Shown one piece after another: positions 35,901 through 49,794 of a DNA stretch of 64,000 bases (position 1 is the first letter of the stretch; each line of letters begins with the position of its first letter). Under the pieces are notes generated by a model, which searched no databases, had not been told where the DNA came from, and saw only the letters and a list, made by a program, of their open reading frames with translations. Source of the DNA: Melastoma dodecandrum (Eukaryota; Streptophyta; Magnoliopsida; Myrtales; Melastomataceae); the NCBI GenBank assembly GCA_029817715.1, contig JARUPY010000534.1, positions 3,040,501 to 3,104,500 on the forward strand. The letters are read 5' to 3'. A program made the translations under genes and the position numbers.

Positions 35901-38900
35901 CACATTGTCAAGGTTAATTGTTTATAAAATCAACTTTGGTATTTACTATTTACTAACACAGTTCTTACCAAAGACATGACGAGAAGCAATGGATTTAGAT
36001 TGAAAATATTCTATTTGTTTTAGAGACTACAGACATTCAATGGGAGGCTAAAAGGAGCACTTGATATGTATAAAATCATTGTACCTGAAATTATAATAAC
36101 TGAAAATCACTTTTGTGAGGTTTACAGAAAGAATAATATCTATATGTTGCAGCAACAGAAAACATGAAGAACAACACAGAAAAAAACACATAATGGAGCA
36201 AATCGAGCATTATATGACTTCTTTAGAACCAACAATTTGAAAAAAAAAAAAAATCTCAGAGAAGAATAACGCACCTCAAGCAACGCATCTTCTGATCCTT
36301 CAGACATTGATATCAACCTGATTTTCATGAGATCATAGATATGCAGAAGGTAGTGTGTGTCTTCTCTGGCATATCTGGCCAAAGAGGGGGGTTTTATAAC
36401 GTAATATAAACTTAATATAGTAATGCCAGGAGAATAGAACTCGTGGATAGATTAAAATAAAACCGTATTGAAAAAATGAAGGTGTCCACAAGCAAGAACA
36501 AAACATGTAAGTTTTCCAAGATCCCTAAAACTATTAGTCATGGCTCACATGTTGCTCCCATGAGGCAAGTTAATGCTGGCTGAACATAAAATTGAACAGA
36601 TCAAAGTTATAGTCAGAAGCTCCGAATGATCCTTTCTCGTTAGAGCTGTGGCATCAGTTTTGAGCCTTACCAAGGTATAGTACTATATTACATTTTAAAA
36701 AAATTACTGTACAGAAATAGAGAAAAGAATCGTAAAAAGACAAACCATATTACCTCACCATCTCATCGGGGAGGGGACGCAATCTCCAATCGGCATTTTG
36801 GTATCTGGGGAAAAGTTATCAATCCAACTTGGCATTCAGCAGAAAAGGAAGCAGATTAGGACCAGAAACAAGCATAGTAGCAGACCTACTCTTTGTTAGC
36901 TTTAACTTCACAAAAGTGATTTAGCAGATACTCTAAACTGAACCTCTCCAGCTTTAACACTCTCGCAGCCTGTAAAAAGACAAAAACAATGGTTGACAAG
37001 CAGCTAGCCACATTGAGAGAGGGAGGTAGGCAGGAAAATATTTCGTGAGATAGGGTAACAACTTTGAAAATTCCCTAAATAATGCCCCTAACTCGGTGTT
37101 GAAAACATCGACTTCGATTTACAAAGAACTAACATCAAGTTCGCCTAAACAAATAAAACAAATTGGGGAATTCAGTGTTTCAAACACCGAGAGGCGCATT
37201 ATTTGGCAAATTTCGAAAGATGTCTTATGTCGCAAAATATTTTCCCGCCGAACGTTATTTTGGAACTTCCTCTTGAGAGAGGACATGAAAATCCAAAAAA
37301 TGTTTCAACAATTATACTAAAAAAACTTTTCCAAAGATAAAAAAACGTGGAACCCATCATTTAAATGTCAATATCAGCATCACCGTTTTGCAAAAAGGTC
37401 ATTGACTAGCAAGGGTAGAGGGAGGACCGTTATACGATTGCAACCTCACCTAGCTACAAGGCTATTTCCATGTCTTGAGAACTGTAATCGGGTTCAATAA
37501 TTCACTATGAAAATTATTAAACATTTTCGTCAATGGAGTTCATCTGATGAAGAGTTGGATTCTGCGTCACATCACTCAACCTTAAATTCACATGATAGGG
37601 TTAGCTATATGCACCATCAATTGTCATCATGTTCTATTACTAGACATATTCTCATTAATGCTCAAGTCGTAACCGTTTTAACTGCTTCTACCTGGAAAGA
37701 TTCTAAAAATCTATTCCTCATCAGGAAACATCATGCTTCTAAAAATTTATTGCGCAAGTTAATTTAAATAAAGTGCATTTGTGAACTTGAAAAACAGTTC
37801 CCTGGTCCATTAGTAGAAATGAGCATACACAGAAGATCTTCATTAAATCAGATTCCCATGGTCAAAGGCCAATTGCATGATAGTCCCTCTAACTCAAAGA
37901 AAACAAGCACCAAATTTATACCTGTCCAGTATCAAACATGTTGCAGACGTATATGCCAAAATCCCTTTGAAGCCACAGTATATCATGATCTGCTCCATGC
38001 AATACCTAACAAAATATGGCGATCAACCCACACACGGAAAAGCCCGACATTTAAGAAACACAAAGGTGAACACAAACCTTCCTCTTACTACAGTCCTTGA
38101 ACACCTCCCTTAAATGCGGCCCAATGTGCACTTTAAGCTTCAAAGCATCAACAATGAAATCTTCATCTCTAGTGGAGATTTGCATCAAGCAAGTCAATCC
38201 TTGAAAAGACCTATACTGGTTATGCTCCAAATCAACCTACTCAAATGAAAATGATGAAGCTGATGAAAATACTACTAGTGAGGAAAAGAAAATACAAAAT
38301 GCATTTCACTCGGCATGAACTCGTTTAAGTTTAAAATGTCAAAAGAATTATGAAGAGCCACACCCCTTTAAGGTAGTCATTGGTATCAGGATCAACCAAT
38401 TTGTTGCTTCTATTAATTGATTAAAATATGAAAAATTCCTCCAGAGACAAATATAGTAAATAATAAAATAGGAGAGGCAGACAAAGGAAAGGCCATTTTG
38501 CAAGTGAAACATGTCAACTGTTGTAAATGGCAGAAAACAAATAATACATCACCCCAAACAACAAAAGAAGTTATCGTCATGCCTACACACATGCAAGAAA
38601 GAAGTGATGGATTCAAAAGAAAATGCTTAAAGGTTCAACTGTGAGTAGATGCATGCACACTGTTCAGTAAGAGCCACTAAAAAGCTGTTCATCAAGACCA
38701 ACTTAAAGTAAAAGAAATATAACTTATAAATATTTAGTACTTGATAATACAGATTAATAGCCTCTTGGCCTTATAGGCCTGAAAGCTGTACTAAACGAGA
38801 AGACTGAAACCCAGATTCCATTACGGAAACTGATAGTCCTGGAGATCGCAAATCTAGAGAAACAAATCCTAGGTAGTTGCAGCTTAATGATAAAGGCATA

Positions 38901-40405
38901 CTGTTTATGCAATAACAAATTCTGGAACAGAAGTCTCACAGAGAATTCAGTCGCAGCACGCAGTTTCACAGCCATTGCTTTCAAATCTCTGACATCTTCC
39001 ACAAGCTTAAATGGAGTATCCTCAGGAGGGGGTGGTTTCTGAGGTTCAGCACTGGGAATGGATCTATCGATGAAATCCAACACAGAAACATTCTCCTGTT
39101 TATCAGAAACTAATTAATTCAAGGAATAAAATAAAATAAAATATAATAAGCATCATAAATTGGCCTCGTGCCAAGGGAATTTGTTTAATGTAAAACCCCC
39201 AACATTAGGCATTGTTAAATATGAAAAATATATGAAAGATGTCGAAAGATACTAACAAACCAAAAACCCAAGCAAAATGTAACTAAAGATATTATAAGAC
39301 AAGGATTTCACGGTTTGCAAAAACATGAAAAAAAATGTCCATATGTATAACACCTGAACTCAAAGATTGACAAAATAAAGGCCGAACGACATATAGTAGA
39401 TCGAAACTGAATCAATTTTCGTCACCATTCACCACTGCAACATTCTGGGCAAATATTGTTCATTACACCTGGCACCGCACGAGTTTTTCATATCAGGTAG
39501 ATATTACGATCATAAGTAGGGATTTTGGTTTCCCAGAAACAACTGAGCACAATTCAAGGACTCTCATGAATCAAAAGGCTAATCATCCCACGGAGATATT
39601 TATACGAACAGTAAATAGAACAATCCCACAACAGAGAACCATGACCCATTACAAAAGCATAGCATACACCATTAGATCAAAAAGACACAGCCCCAAGGCA
39701 AATTCATTCTTCATTATGATTGCTGTTGCCCCCTCCCCCAACCCCGACAATTGAAAAAGAAAGAGAACGCCAAAACAAAGCCATTACCAGAGGGTGAACG
39801 AAGCGAGAACCATCATCACTCCTCTGCAACCAGACGTGCTGGAAAGGCTGGTTACTGTTATTCACAAGGATATTGAACTCATCCTGGGGGCGCCTAATCG
39901 TCGAGATATGGAACGACACCTTCCCTCTCTTCTCCCTCAAATCCGCCGCGACCTTCACTTCGGCAGCCCACCCAAACCCCTTCCTATCGTCCCTCTTCTT
40001 CCTACCCTTAACAACCTCAAACCCTCCTTCCTCCAAAAGCCCACCCACCGCAGCATCCTCCTCCTTCCTTGACCGCTCAAAATCCTCGGCCGCGACATCG
40101 AACCCCTCGAGGGCATGGTCGTTAAAGTCCACCAGCCAGTGGTACCATTCCTCGTCGTCGAAGGCGGACATGGGGAAGCCACGGACGGACGAGAGGAGGG
40201 AGAGGGATTCGCGGGAGACACTGTCGACGGGGGAGCGGAACTCGGGGAAGTTGTTGAAGAAGTGGAAGTCGCGGTCGGTGGGGATCCGGCGGGACGCGGA
40301 AGAGAGGGCGTCGGTTAGGGTTTGAAGGAGTGCGAGTTGTTGCTGTTGTTGTTGGTGGTGGTCCGGGCCGTTGGGGTGGTTGGGCGGTTCGTGGTCGGAG
40401 CTCAT
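32951..40405 (-). CDS. RRP6-like 3'-5' exoribonuclease, nuclear exosome (RRP6L2-like)
   Basis: Distributive DEDD-Y nuclease associated with the nuclear exosome, processing rRNA and degrading aberrant or silencing-related transcripts. Fourteen exons give 899 aa: 40405-39788, 39095-38940, 38236-38078, 38005-37922, 36969-36890, 36804-36754, 36374-36275, 35715-35633, 35501-35456, 35272-35185, 35095-34923, 34210-33899, 33786-33700, 33613-32951. The PMC2NT-type N-terminal domain is in exon 1. Catalytic residues are visible: VDLEHN (Asp260, Glu262), HGADHDILWLQRDFGIYV (Asp319) and YAREDTHYLL (Tyr384, Asp388). The HRDC domain follows at about 430-540 (NPQQLAVVAALHEWRD ... PNKTLLEIATQLPVTTGKL). The long acidic and Ser-rich tail ends with a basic, Gly-rich patch (KRSRSGRGGKKGG). 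Intron 4 (37921-36970) contains a fold-back element. All sites are GT-AG. Confidence 0.94.
37029..37249. mobile_element. Fold-back (MITE-like) element in RRP6L intron 4
   Basis: Two arms of about 75 nt (37029-37107 and 37177-37249) are imperfect inverted repeats around a ~70-nt loop. Left-arm landmarks are GGCAGGAAAATATTTCG, TAAATAATGCC and CTCGGTGTTGAAAAC. Their complements occur on the right as CGCAAAATATTTTCCCGCC, GGCGCATTATT and GTTTCAAACACCGAG. No target duplication is clear. A non-autonomous transposon is most likely; a small-RNA hairpin is possible. Confidence 0.65.
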
Positions 40406-41900
40406 GGTCGTGGGGGAGTGTCGTAGGGGTTAGGGTTTTGGGGCAGGGTGGAACTCTTCCAGGAGGAAGCAGAAGGAATAATAATAATAAAGGCCGCAAT
40501 TAGAAAATATATTATTTATACGGATTTTTCGATATATTAGAAAATATCACATGAGAGCCTAAACTTTTAACTTCGGTTTTATAAAATGCATCCGAAATTT
40601 TTTAGCTTCTTAAAATTTAAAATATTAACCCAAGATTCCTCAAGAAGCACCTTTTAAATCGGACTCTCCCACTGTCTTATCTTGCATAGATTACTTTTTC
40701 GCACAATTAACCATCCAAGAATATATAAGAAATTTCGATCGAAGAAAGAAAATGTCTAACTTAGTAAGCATGTAAAATTGTAAACAATGTTTCAAGTAGC
40801 CTACAAATATTAAAGCAACCTCTAGGTTAGGGTAATTAGTCAAAAAATCAAAAATAGCTCCGTAGTTTTTTAAATTAATAGTATTACAGACATTGTTTGG
40901 ACATTAGCTTAACCTAATATCGAAGGGATGGGAGCACTCTTCCCTTTTATATACTATATTAAAGAATTTTATACGATTTTATGATTAATCTAAAAAAAAA
41001 TTGCAAAATATAATTTATATTTTTAATATTCTCAAAATACAGCAGCTGTGACAAATTTAAAAAACTCATCTTTTAAATTATAAAAAAGACGAATCTTTCA
41101 AACTTAACTAAGCGGAAACTTTTCTTAAAAAAAAAAAACTTTCGAGCCCCACGCCTCCCTACCCTGCGTCCCCACCGCACCCTACCCTATCTTCCCCCAC
41201 CTCGCCCCTTTCTATCCCATTTCCGCCCACGCCCGCCTCTTCCATTCCCCTCTCTATTTCCTCCCCCTCCTTTTCCGTCCCGTCTTTCCGCCTCTTCTGT
41301 TCTCCGCCCCGTTCCAACCGCCTTCTACGTTACATTTGGTATTTCGAAAACTCGTGTTCTTCGTAATTTAGACGATAAATTTTGAAAATTTGTCCTTTTG
41401 ACTGTAAATTAATATTTTATAAAATATGAATCGTATTTTATAATTTTTTTAAAAAATTAATCAAATTTCCGTATAAAACTATCATATTTAATGGGCGTCT
41501 CCATCCGATGCGAGACTTTTTATTCATGCATTATTATTACGAGAAATTAGAAAAATTGACTCTAATTCGATGAATTATTATTTGGCATTTACGGTTAGCT
41601 TAATAACACTGCAGTTAAAGGCAACATAAAGAGAATAAAAAAATCTTTCCAAAGTTCATGAGTCTAATTTAGTATCGGATTAAAGATTCTTATGGTTTGG
41701 AATGACCTATTTGTCAATAGACAAAATTCATGGGACTCAAATAATAAAATAAAAGTTGGAATTTCTGATTTGAATGAGAAAAGATAAACTATAGAAGAAG
41801 GGGTGACAATTTTAGACATGGGCATATTTACACGGATACGAGCGGATGCGATTTAAGCGGGTTTATGTTTAACTAAATGTGTCTTTCATTTATATTGGTC
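40406..41900. other. Intergenic, RRP6L 5' flank
   Basis: Contains the RRP6L promoter at the left, then AT-rich DNA. A strongly C-rich, pyrimidine-biased stretch occurs at about 41150-41330. No gene is visible. Confidence 0.5.
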
Positions 41901-41905
41901 AAGAC

Positions 41906-42913
41906 TGTTCGCGTAGGAAACGGACCACGTCGGAAATATTTGGCAATTGGACTTATAGGGAATTGTATGTGGTCGCCAGAAAGATGAATTTCAATGATAA
42001 AAGACACGGCTATTACAAATTCAAATTCTTACAAAAGTAAACGAACGCTTACAGCAATAAAAAATGAAGGAAAAATGGTGATACGGATGATGGAGGCGCT
42101 GTAGACTTGCTGCTAGAGGTGCGACTGGAGCTGGCGTCACTGCTGACGCTGTAGACTCGTTGTCGCGAAATGCAGACCTGGTGCTGACGTCACTGCTGAC
42201 GTTGTAGACTCGGTACAGCGCGCTGTAGATTTGCGCCCCATGAAGCAGAGTCTGGCGAATGTCGGATGTGGATGCTAAGGCCTTGGATGAACACCTTGGT
42301 GGCGGAGATGCAGGCGGGGGATGATCGCCGGAACTACGGTTGCTCGTCCCGATGGTGGAAGCGATGGTGGAAGCGTAGTCTCGAGACTACGGCTACTCGC
42401 CTCGACGATGGGAGTGCTGGCGGAAGGTTGATCAACGGAGCTATGGTTGCTCATTCCGTTGTTGAAAGGATGACCCAATAAACCCAGGCCGAGGTATCTA
42501 CTAAACTAAGGGCGACGAGCAATACAAAGCTTGTGTTTGGCTGATTGATCGTGAGTTTTCTAAGTAGAATCTACTATCCCTTTTATACTAAATTCTGTAA
42601 GTCTTTGCACGCTCCACACGTCCTCAAAAAATCCCTTAAATCGTGGCATGATCTTAACCTCTCTCCAGGGATCTCGGAGTTTGTTTTTCTCAGAGATTCT
42701 TCTAACCTCCACTTAATGAGATCGTGCGTGGGACGTGTTCAGATGAGTTGTAGACTTAGCTCACACTCGTATTTCTAAAAAAGGGGTCGTAGACTTAGGC
42801 TGTTGCGGACTGGGGATTCGGCACAGTCGACGGGCTATAGACTTAGATAAGGCCTTTGTTCCAATGTGGGCTGTAGACTTAACACAGGCCCAGAATATCA
42901 TATCGTGTCAACA
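41906..42913 (-). repeat. Solo LTR, family A copy 1 (minus orientation)
   Basis: 1008 bp. On the minus strand it begins TGTTGACA and ends CGAACA, with the TG...CA ends of an LTR. It shares its start, TATA (TATAAAAG, 42579-42586), internal GAGCAACC(G/A)TAG repeats and the 3' end CCGTTTCCTACGCGAACA with the LTR at 61997-63153. A perfect 5-bp target duplication AAGAC flanks it at 41901-41905 and 42914-42918. No internal domain is present, so it formed by recombination between the LTRs of a full element. Confidence 0.9.
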
Positions 42914-42918
42914 AAGAC

Positions 42919-43756
42919 CTACTTGGAAATGACAAAATCTGTGTCCGGATTCGGGTTTTAAAATTTGACATGTTGTATAACTCGTATAATTTTTAATAAA
43001 ACAATAATTTATATTTTAAACTTGATTCGTTTCACGTTAAATTAATGTAAGCCAAATATATAAATACATTAGTATTTTGTTCACGTCACCCTTTCAAAAA
43101 GTTTTACTTTTGTTATTGTCTTGTCCTCGTCTCGAAAAAAGTCAAAGTGGTTGTAAATCGTAAGTATGTAATTTTATTTTTTAATGACTAAGTTGATGAT
43201 ATTTGACATCTTTTTAGTAATTTTCTAATTTAGAATACATAGATTTGAAACGAATATAATTTTTTATGGTAAATTTATTTAAAATTTTAACGGGTTAACA
43301 CTTTTAACACTTTTATTAATTGTGTTAGTTCTAGAATTTTATCAAATGACGTAATTAGTTAGACATGTGTAGTGATGCGTTTTAAACAAATTATATTTGA
43401 AAAAAAAACTAGTAAAATATAAGATATAATTGATTAGTATTAATAAAATGGTGCTTTGTATTCTTCTCGGCGAGTTCGATTTTATACACGATCCAGGCAA
43501 AATATAAAATCAATTTTATTAATTTTCGGCGGCTGTCAACATTAAAGGCACTTTCGTCTCCTCCCCTTTTCCATTCGCAAATGCAAAAATCTCGCCCACA
43601 ATTCTTTTGACCGGGAAAAACACTTGTAAAGAAGGCGGTGTTTATTATTCGTTTGTTTATCTCCTCGTAGTTTACTGTGATCTCATTGATGTGGAAAAGC
43701 AAATATGTACAGGACCAGAGAAACGAGGGGCAACGCTACCATCAACAGACAGAAAA
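42919..43756. other. Intergenic, 3' flank of the DUF639 gene
   Basis: AT-rich DNA. The right part should hold the DUF639 gene 3'UTR. Nothing else seen. Confidence 0.45.
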
Positions 43757-46700
43757 TCAGGTACTGTATCCCTGCGCTGCATCCACCAGGGGACAGTCCT
43801 CGATTCTGTCAATAACACGGACTTGAGCAGCCGGTATCGAATCCCACCACTCCTTCATCCGTCTCTTCCCACGTTCATTCTCCAGGTGCTTTCCTAACTC
43901 TGATGTTGCTATGAAACAGTGCAAAGCTACGGCCATGAAGATGTATTTCAGCGGGATCACTGCAACAATGGCCGCTAACAGAGACATCATCACCATCACC
44001 AAGTCTGAGTGCTGCAACAGCAAATGAACAACAGAAGGTTTGCTGACTTACAGATGGAGACCGAAAAAGAAAGTCAGTTGGAAAGTAGTTTAACACCTTT
44101 CGGGCTGTCGAGACGTATATAGACCGCAGTTTCAGGATGGCTATGTTTATTTCCCGGATCGACTCCTGAACAGTCTGCAAGATGCGCTGAGCTGACACTA
44201 TGCTCTCTACTGTGCTCTTATCTGAAACAGTGCACACCACGACCTCGTCGTCTTGAGGTCTACTTACTGTTCTCTTCCTTGTATGGTGCATCATTACAAC
44301 CAACCAAAGCAAGAGAGCAGCCACGGCCTTGTTAATCCACTCCCTGGTGAGGGTAATGCAAGACATTCAAATGAAGGACCCAAGGAAAATAAGAAGAGTT
44401 GCCGTAAACAAACAAGGTACCTACTTGTAAATGACGAGAATGGTTGCTGCGGCCACGACAAGGGTTGTCATGGGCCTTTGCCATGTGAAAATTTCTTGAA
44501 TCTTGGGGAACACTTCTTTGATTGGATTTAGTAATTCCTGGCAAAAGAATCCGATAAAACTTTATCCAACAGAGAAAAAGGCAGGTTCCACGTAACTAGA
44601 CCACATGCACATAATAAAAGGCAATTTGACAAATTATCTCCAAGGATGATCAATGCACTCCAAAACTTCATACTTATCTCCAATGATATGTAGGGAGGAT
44701 TTAGATTTCAGGGCAATCAGGAACTCACAAGTAAGATGAAGATGTTATCAGCCCCGCTTTCCTCCTTCAACCTCTCGGTTGTGGCTTTTGCAATCTCTCT
44801 CACTTTTGTTTCCTCTCTTACCTGATTTATAGTAGTGTTCAATGAAAAGTAGTTATCATTCGAGATAGTCGGGGCAGTAGGACAACAGCTTCCTTTCCCA
44901 TCTTCCTTCACTTCTGTACTCGGAAATACTATTCTCGATAGCTTCACTGCATTCATTATTGAGCTTGCATGACATGGCCGTTTGCTGCAGTCCTTCAGGT
45001 GCTTAGCCAGTTGTTCAAGCACGATGTCCCCCTTGGGTAGTTCGTCGAACAAAGCAAACATGAGAAACTTCGTGGGCAGAGGAGGCCCCATCCGTAGCAT
45101 TTCTCTCACGGAATGGAGTCGCACAATTCCCAATATGGTCCTTGAATGAATTTCCCACACTAGAAATGGACTTTCCAACTTGTTTTTATGAATAAACTTG
45201 TGCATTAACATTACTTCCCTTGACAATGCAAGCCACAATTCCCGCCTCGTGGAACTCGTTAACTCTGGGAACTCCAACACAATCTCCTCGGTCCTTTATG
45301 CAGAAAAAAAGAAAATGTACTTTTCACACATTAGGTACAGAAAATGACCAAAAAAAAATTAATTTCCACTAGACGGCATAAACTCGGTGGTATAAATCTT
45401 AATTTGCATCTCATCTTCTTTAAGAAAAGAAACAATAATAGGTACGGCAAAAAAGAGATAATCAAGGCAATCTCATCACGTCCATTCTAACTGGAAGAGT
45501 GTTAAAGAAATAAAACTTACACATCGGGGGACTCGTACACAATGGCCTTGTCAAAAAGTGGAGCACCAAAAGGACCAGTAGCTCCAGGTTTGATATTAAG
45601 ATCAGTGTCCCTTGAAAGATCAATCTTAATCGCATCTTCGTAGCTTATAACTCCAGAAGCCTCAAAGTAGAGGGCGTAGTTTGTCAACGTGAGTCTACCT
45701 AAAAGGCCAGTGTTCCAAAAAGATGTGACCAACTTTTATGTGGAAGTAAAAAGATAACAAATAGAACCAAAACCCAAAAAAAAAAAAAAAAACATAGAAA
45801 CGCCAAGGACTTGCTGACGGTTATTTGAATATACCTGGTCGACTTGTTCCTCCCATGTGGCGAACCACTCTGGGCGTGCTCGTAGTTCCATCAATATGCA
45901 GTATGATTTCATCATCTGCAAGCTCAACACCTTTTGGCGCCTCCTGCTTCCGCAAATGTTTTATGCACCTGCAAATGTCCGAGTAGATTCTTTGATTGAT
46001 TCAATTGACAAAACATCAAATAATTACCCAACATTAGTGCTACCAGATTTTCAATGATATGAAATAAGACACAATAAAATCATTCATAGGCACTTTACTC
46101 TATTAGTAGCCTATTTAGGACAGAAAATACATAATTACTTTGCACTCTGATACTTTAGTAAACATCACTTGCAGGTCCATAAAAATGCCCCAAGATGATT
46201 TGCTACATTGATGATTTTCCGACACCTATTTAACCTAACTGTTCGCCCTAGTCAGTCAAGGTAAAAACAAGCATCTCAAACTTCCACATGACACTGCTAC
46301 ACAATTTTCAATCCAGAATATTGGAACTCATTATTGACAGCAAGAAATTGATACCTCAATATCATGTAAACCAACAACTGAGAAAGTAAGCTGGCAGTTA
46401 CTTCCAAACAACCATAAATATTTGCTAGTCAGGAATTTTGACAGATAGGTTACCTATCGATTTCTTTCAGGTACTTATCATATGCAGGGTAATGGAGTCG
46501 ATTTCCTATAGTTGCAGTAAGAGATTCAAAGCTAAATTTAGCATTTATGACATCAGCAACTAGAGGAAATATAGATGCCATCCACAAAAATGCATCCTCC
46601 CCAACATCCAGCCCATGATCGACCTGCGAACAATAATACAAAAAACTACTCAAAGAAGGCTAAAAATGACACAACAACATCGAATAGTGAAGTTGGCGGA

Positions 46701-47537
46701 AGATCTTACTAGCATCGGCATGATGTCCGAATAGAAAAGGGAAACATCATCAAGTTCTTTAGGCAGATTTGCCACCATTTTTTTGTCCTCCTTCTCTTTG
46801 CCTATAGACTCCTACAGGATCAAGAAGTCGATTCTATTTAGGCATGTTAAATCAGAAGCACCTGCCTAGGCAGTAGAAAAATGAAAAGAACAGTGAAGAT
46901 ATTAAAGCAGATCTGGCTATGCCGAAACATTTCAACTCGTACAGTAAAAGGAACAGCAGCACCAATCAGACCTCTGCAGAACTATCTTTATCAGCCTGTT
47001 CTGGATTCTCCCAGGCCAACATCATGTCGAACGTGAACCGGCTGAAAGTTTCGTCTCCCAGACATTCACCAATCTCCGAACACATATACCTAACAACCTT
47101 GGAGCAGCAAAACTCCACGAACCTTCTGGAATAACCCAAAGTATCGGGTTTCCACTCATCCTCGAACTCCTCTATCAATCCATCCACAGAAGCTCCAAGT
47201 TTCCTGCGACAAACTCGGACCTCTCAGGGACAACCGTCAACTCGACTCCAACCAGTCCAAAACAAAATCCTCAAAGATCACCACCAAATAATACGCATCC
47301 TAACGTTCTTATCGCATCATCACAACACTACAACAAAAGAGCTCTTCCAAGCCTGGAAGCAGAAACTCGGCAATCCATTTAAAGAAACGGCGAAGTTCGT
47401 CGCACTCAGCGAATCCACTTCCCATCACAATGCAGACTCCAAACACGAGGCAATCAAATTCGTCATCGGTTCACTTACATCGCGCATCTCGCAACGACGT
47501 CATTGGCGGCGGAGGACAAGTACTTCCTCTTCATCAT
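43757..47537 (-). CDS. DUF639-family protein (At5g23390-like)
   Basis: Function unknown; the family is plant-specific. Ten exons close to 684 aa: 47537-47479, 47203-46972, 46811-46710, 46623-46454, 45968-45835, 45698-45521, 45293-44729, 44537-44425, 44343-44097, 44011-43757. The start is MMKRKYLSSAANDVVARCA. The central block has GRLTLTNYALYFEASGVISY, a PH/GRAM-like LTNxxLYF signature, followed by DLSRDTDLNIKPGATGPFGAPLFDKAI. Two or more hydrophobic helices near the C-terminus are seen: MTTLVVAAATILVIYK, AVAALLLWLVVM and LVMVMMSLLAAIVAVIPLKYIFM. The protein is therefore probably membrane-anchored. Exon 2 uses a weak donor (GAG then GTCTGA) but keeps the frame. Its subcellular site cannot be read from the sequence. 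Confidence 0.88.
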
Positions 47538-49655
47538 CTTCGCTCTCCGCGGGAAGAAGGAACCGAAAAACTCTTCCGAATTCCAGACGGTGCTCGATCA
47601 CGATCTTTATCCTGAAAGCCGTCACAGGAGAGAACGAACTTCGAGGGGACAGTGGAAACACGGAGCAGTTAGTTGTGACGCGTCGCTCGAAGGAGACGCC
47701 ACCCAGCGTCAAATCCTCCACCCCATCGGCATGCAAAAACGGTTACATCACAGCACTCGGCACCGCCACCCGGATCGGGGTCGAATAGCCCAAGGTTATA
47801 TATACATTCCATCTTAGGATTGGGCCTTCAGGCCCAACTATGTTCATCCCACAACATCCAACTTTACTGGGCCTACTTAATTGGCCCATACACGACACTT
47901 GGGTTCTCATATATTTCATTAAATTTATTACATCAATTCCTCAAAATATTTACTCCTTGCCGATGGACTTCAGTTCAGTTACAAACCATTTTGAGTCATG
48001 TCCAAATTATGGGGCTAGATAAGGGTCCAGGCTCTGAGTGAGCTAAAAACAGACTAACAAGGCGGATTCATATGGGCAAAACATAGAGATTGTGGCCATA
48101 GTCATGATGAGTAAAGTTCTCGCAAAGAGAGCTAAAGAGCAAAGTCTCGTGAGAAAGAAAAGAAATAAGCAGAGGATTCGAGTACATCACGGTGAACAGG
48201 GTCCAATCAAAAAATACAAGCCGAGATGGAAAAGTCATCGCGTCAAAAGGAAGATGCATAGCGAAGACGAGACTACAACGGGGGGATACAGTGAAAGCTG
48301 CGAGTAAAAGAGTAGGCAGACGTCCCTTCACTAAGTCTGAATAATAAGAAAACGCAACTCACAACCTGAGATAGGTCATGTGGCAGTGATTAGAAATGTT
48401 GTAGTATAAATTCAATCACATGCATAATGCACAGAACACGACACTAAGAGCTTAGATTATCCACAGTTCTCTCTCTCTCTCTCTCTCGTTTCTCTTTTGT
48501 AAACACTTTACTTCATATTCTATGTATTCAAGCATCTGTACCTATTTTGTTTCAAGATTCGTGTTTTTGCGTGAACAAATCTGCAATCACAATGCTTTCT
48601 ACATCCCCCACCCATCTGTCAGTGATCTGTTTGATGCAATGCAGCAACGTTGTTCTCGCACAATTTGTCGCATAAACCTCGGAAGATTGTATTTTATTCC
48701 CTAAACTAATCATTAACAGTCAAGATTGCCCCAAGGAGACAGCTCATTGGATGGAAAGGGTCCCTAAGCCATTAAAAAGCGACAACTTATAAGCTGTCGT
48801 CGGAGATGGACAAATTTTTGCCAAGTTTAAGCATGCAAAAGAAGGATGTGATTTTTTTTATATTATAAGCAATATTTTTCTTGCTTGTTGTCTACAACGT
48901 AATATATTTATGCGCTGGAGTTGATTAATTCAACGAAATATTGGACCCATCAAATCAACAAAAACAAAAGAAACGCTTCCATATGGCTCAGCCGATAGTC
49001 CACCAACTCTCTCTATTTTATTCTCTTGATCTTAAGCTGCCAGGAGTTGGCCTTACGCCAAAACAGCCAACCGAAGCATCAAACCCGTCTATTCGATGAT
49101 AGTCGATGCCTTTGCTCGACTCGTTGGAGGAAGGCCCATTCGGTATATCAACGCGATGAAATAAACATACCCTTGATCATAAGATGATGACTGTGCTCAT
49201 AACGCTGATGCTATCCCAACTCATTTCACTCCGAAACGATGCCGCATGGATGCCCCTCGACGCTTCATTTGAAGACGGCTGTCCTTCCAAACGTATCCTT
49301 GAACAAATGTGCTTACTGTCCCCACCTACACGGTCATAGTTTATGTTCATACACCATTTGACGGTTTCAATAGCACAGACACTATTGTCCAAATACGAGA
49401 AACATTCCACAACCTTTTCAGACAGTTTTGTTGAAGAACAATTAGCCCATTGTCCCCTTTCTAACTTACTTTCTGTGTACTTGCTTGCCGTCAGGTTTTA
49501 TTTTTTCTTCATCTAACATTCTTTACCCGTTCAAACACACATGATGCGATCTTCCCTTTCGAAACTGAATCCATCACCAACACAAAAATCTCAAAAATGA
49601 AATGTTGTCATATTGAAAGTGACCCACCAGGAAAAACTCCAAGGATTTGCTTTTG

Positions 49656-49663
49656 GAATATCC
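49656..49663 (+). promoter_or_regulatory. P1BS-like site (PHR binding) upstream of VAPYRIN
   Basis: GAATATCC fits the P1BS consensus GNATATNC about 290 bp upstream of the VAPYRIN start. PHR transcription factors bind P1BS and activate mycorrhizal genes at low phosphate. A chance match in a few hundred bases is about one in ten. Confidence 0.3.
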
Positions 49664-49794
49664 TCCTGTTATTACCTCGAATAAGTGAGATGAAATGATG
49701 AATAATGCAAGCCTAAGTAACTAATTATTAGTCACTTCAGCTACAACACAAACCGCATAAAGATCCGGTTCAGGCACTTCACAAAAACCCACCC

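Noticed and set aside
37507..37767. 86-codon plus-strand frame inside an RRP6L intron
   Set aside because: No domain, opposite strand to the host gene, AT-rich intron sequence.
48092..48307. 71-codon Lys/Arg-rich frame
   Set aside because: Basic low-complexity peptide with no recognisable family; AA/AG-rich DNA explains it.
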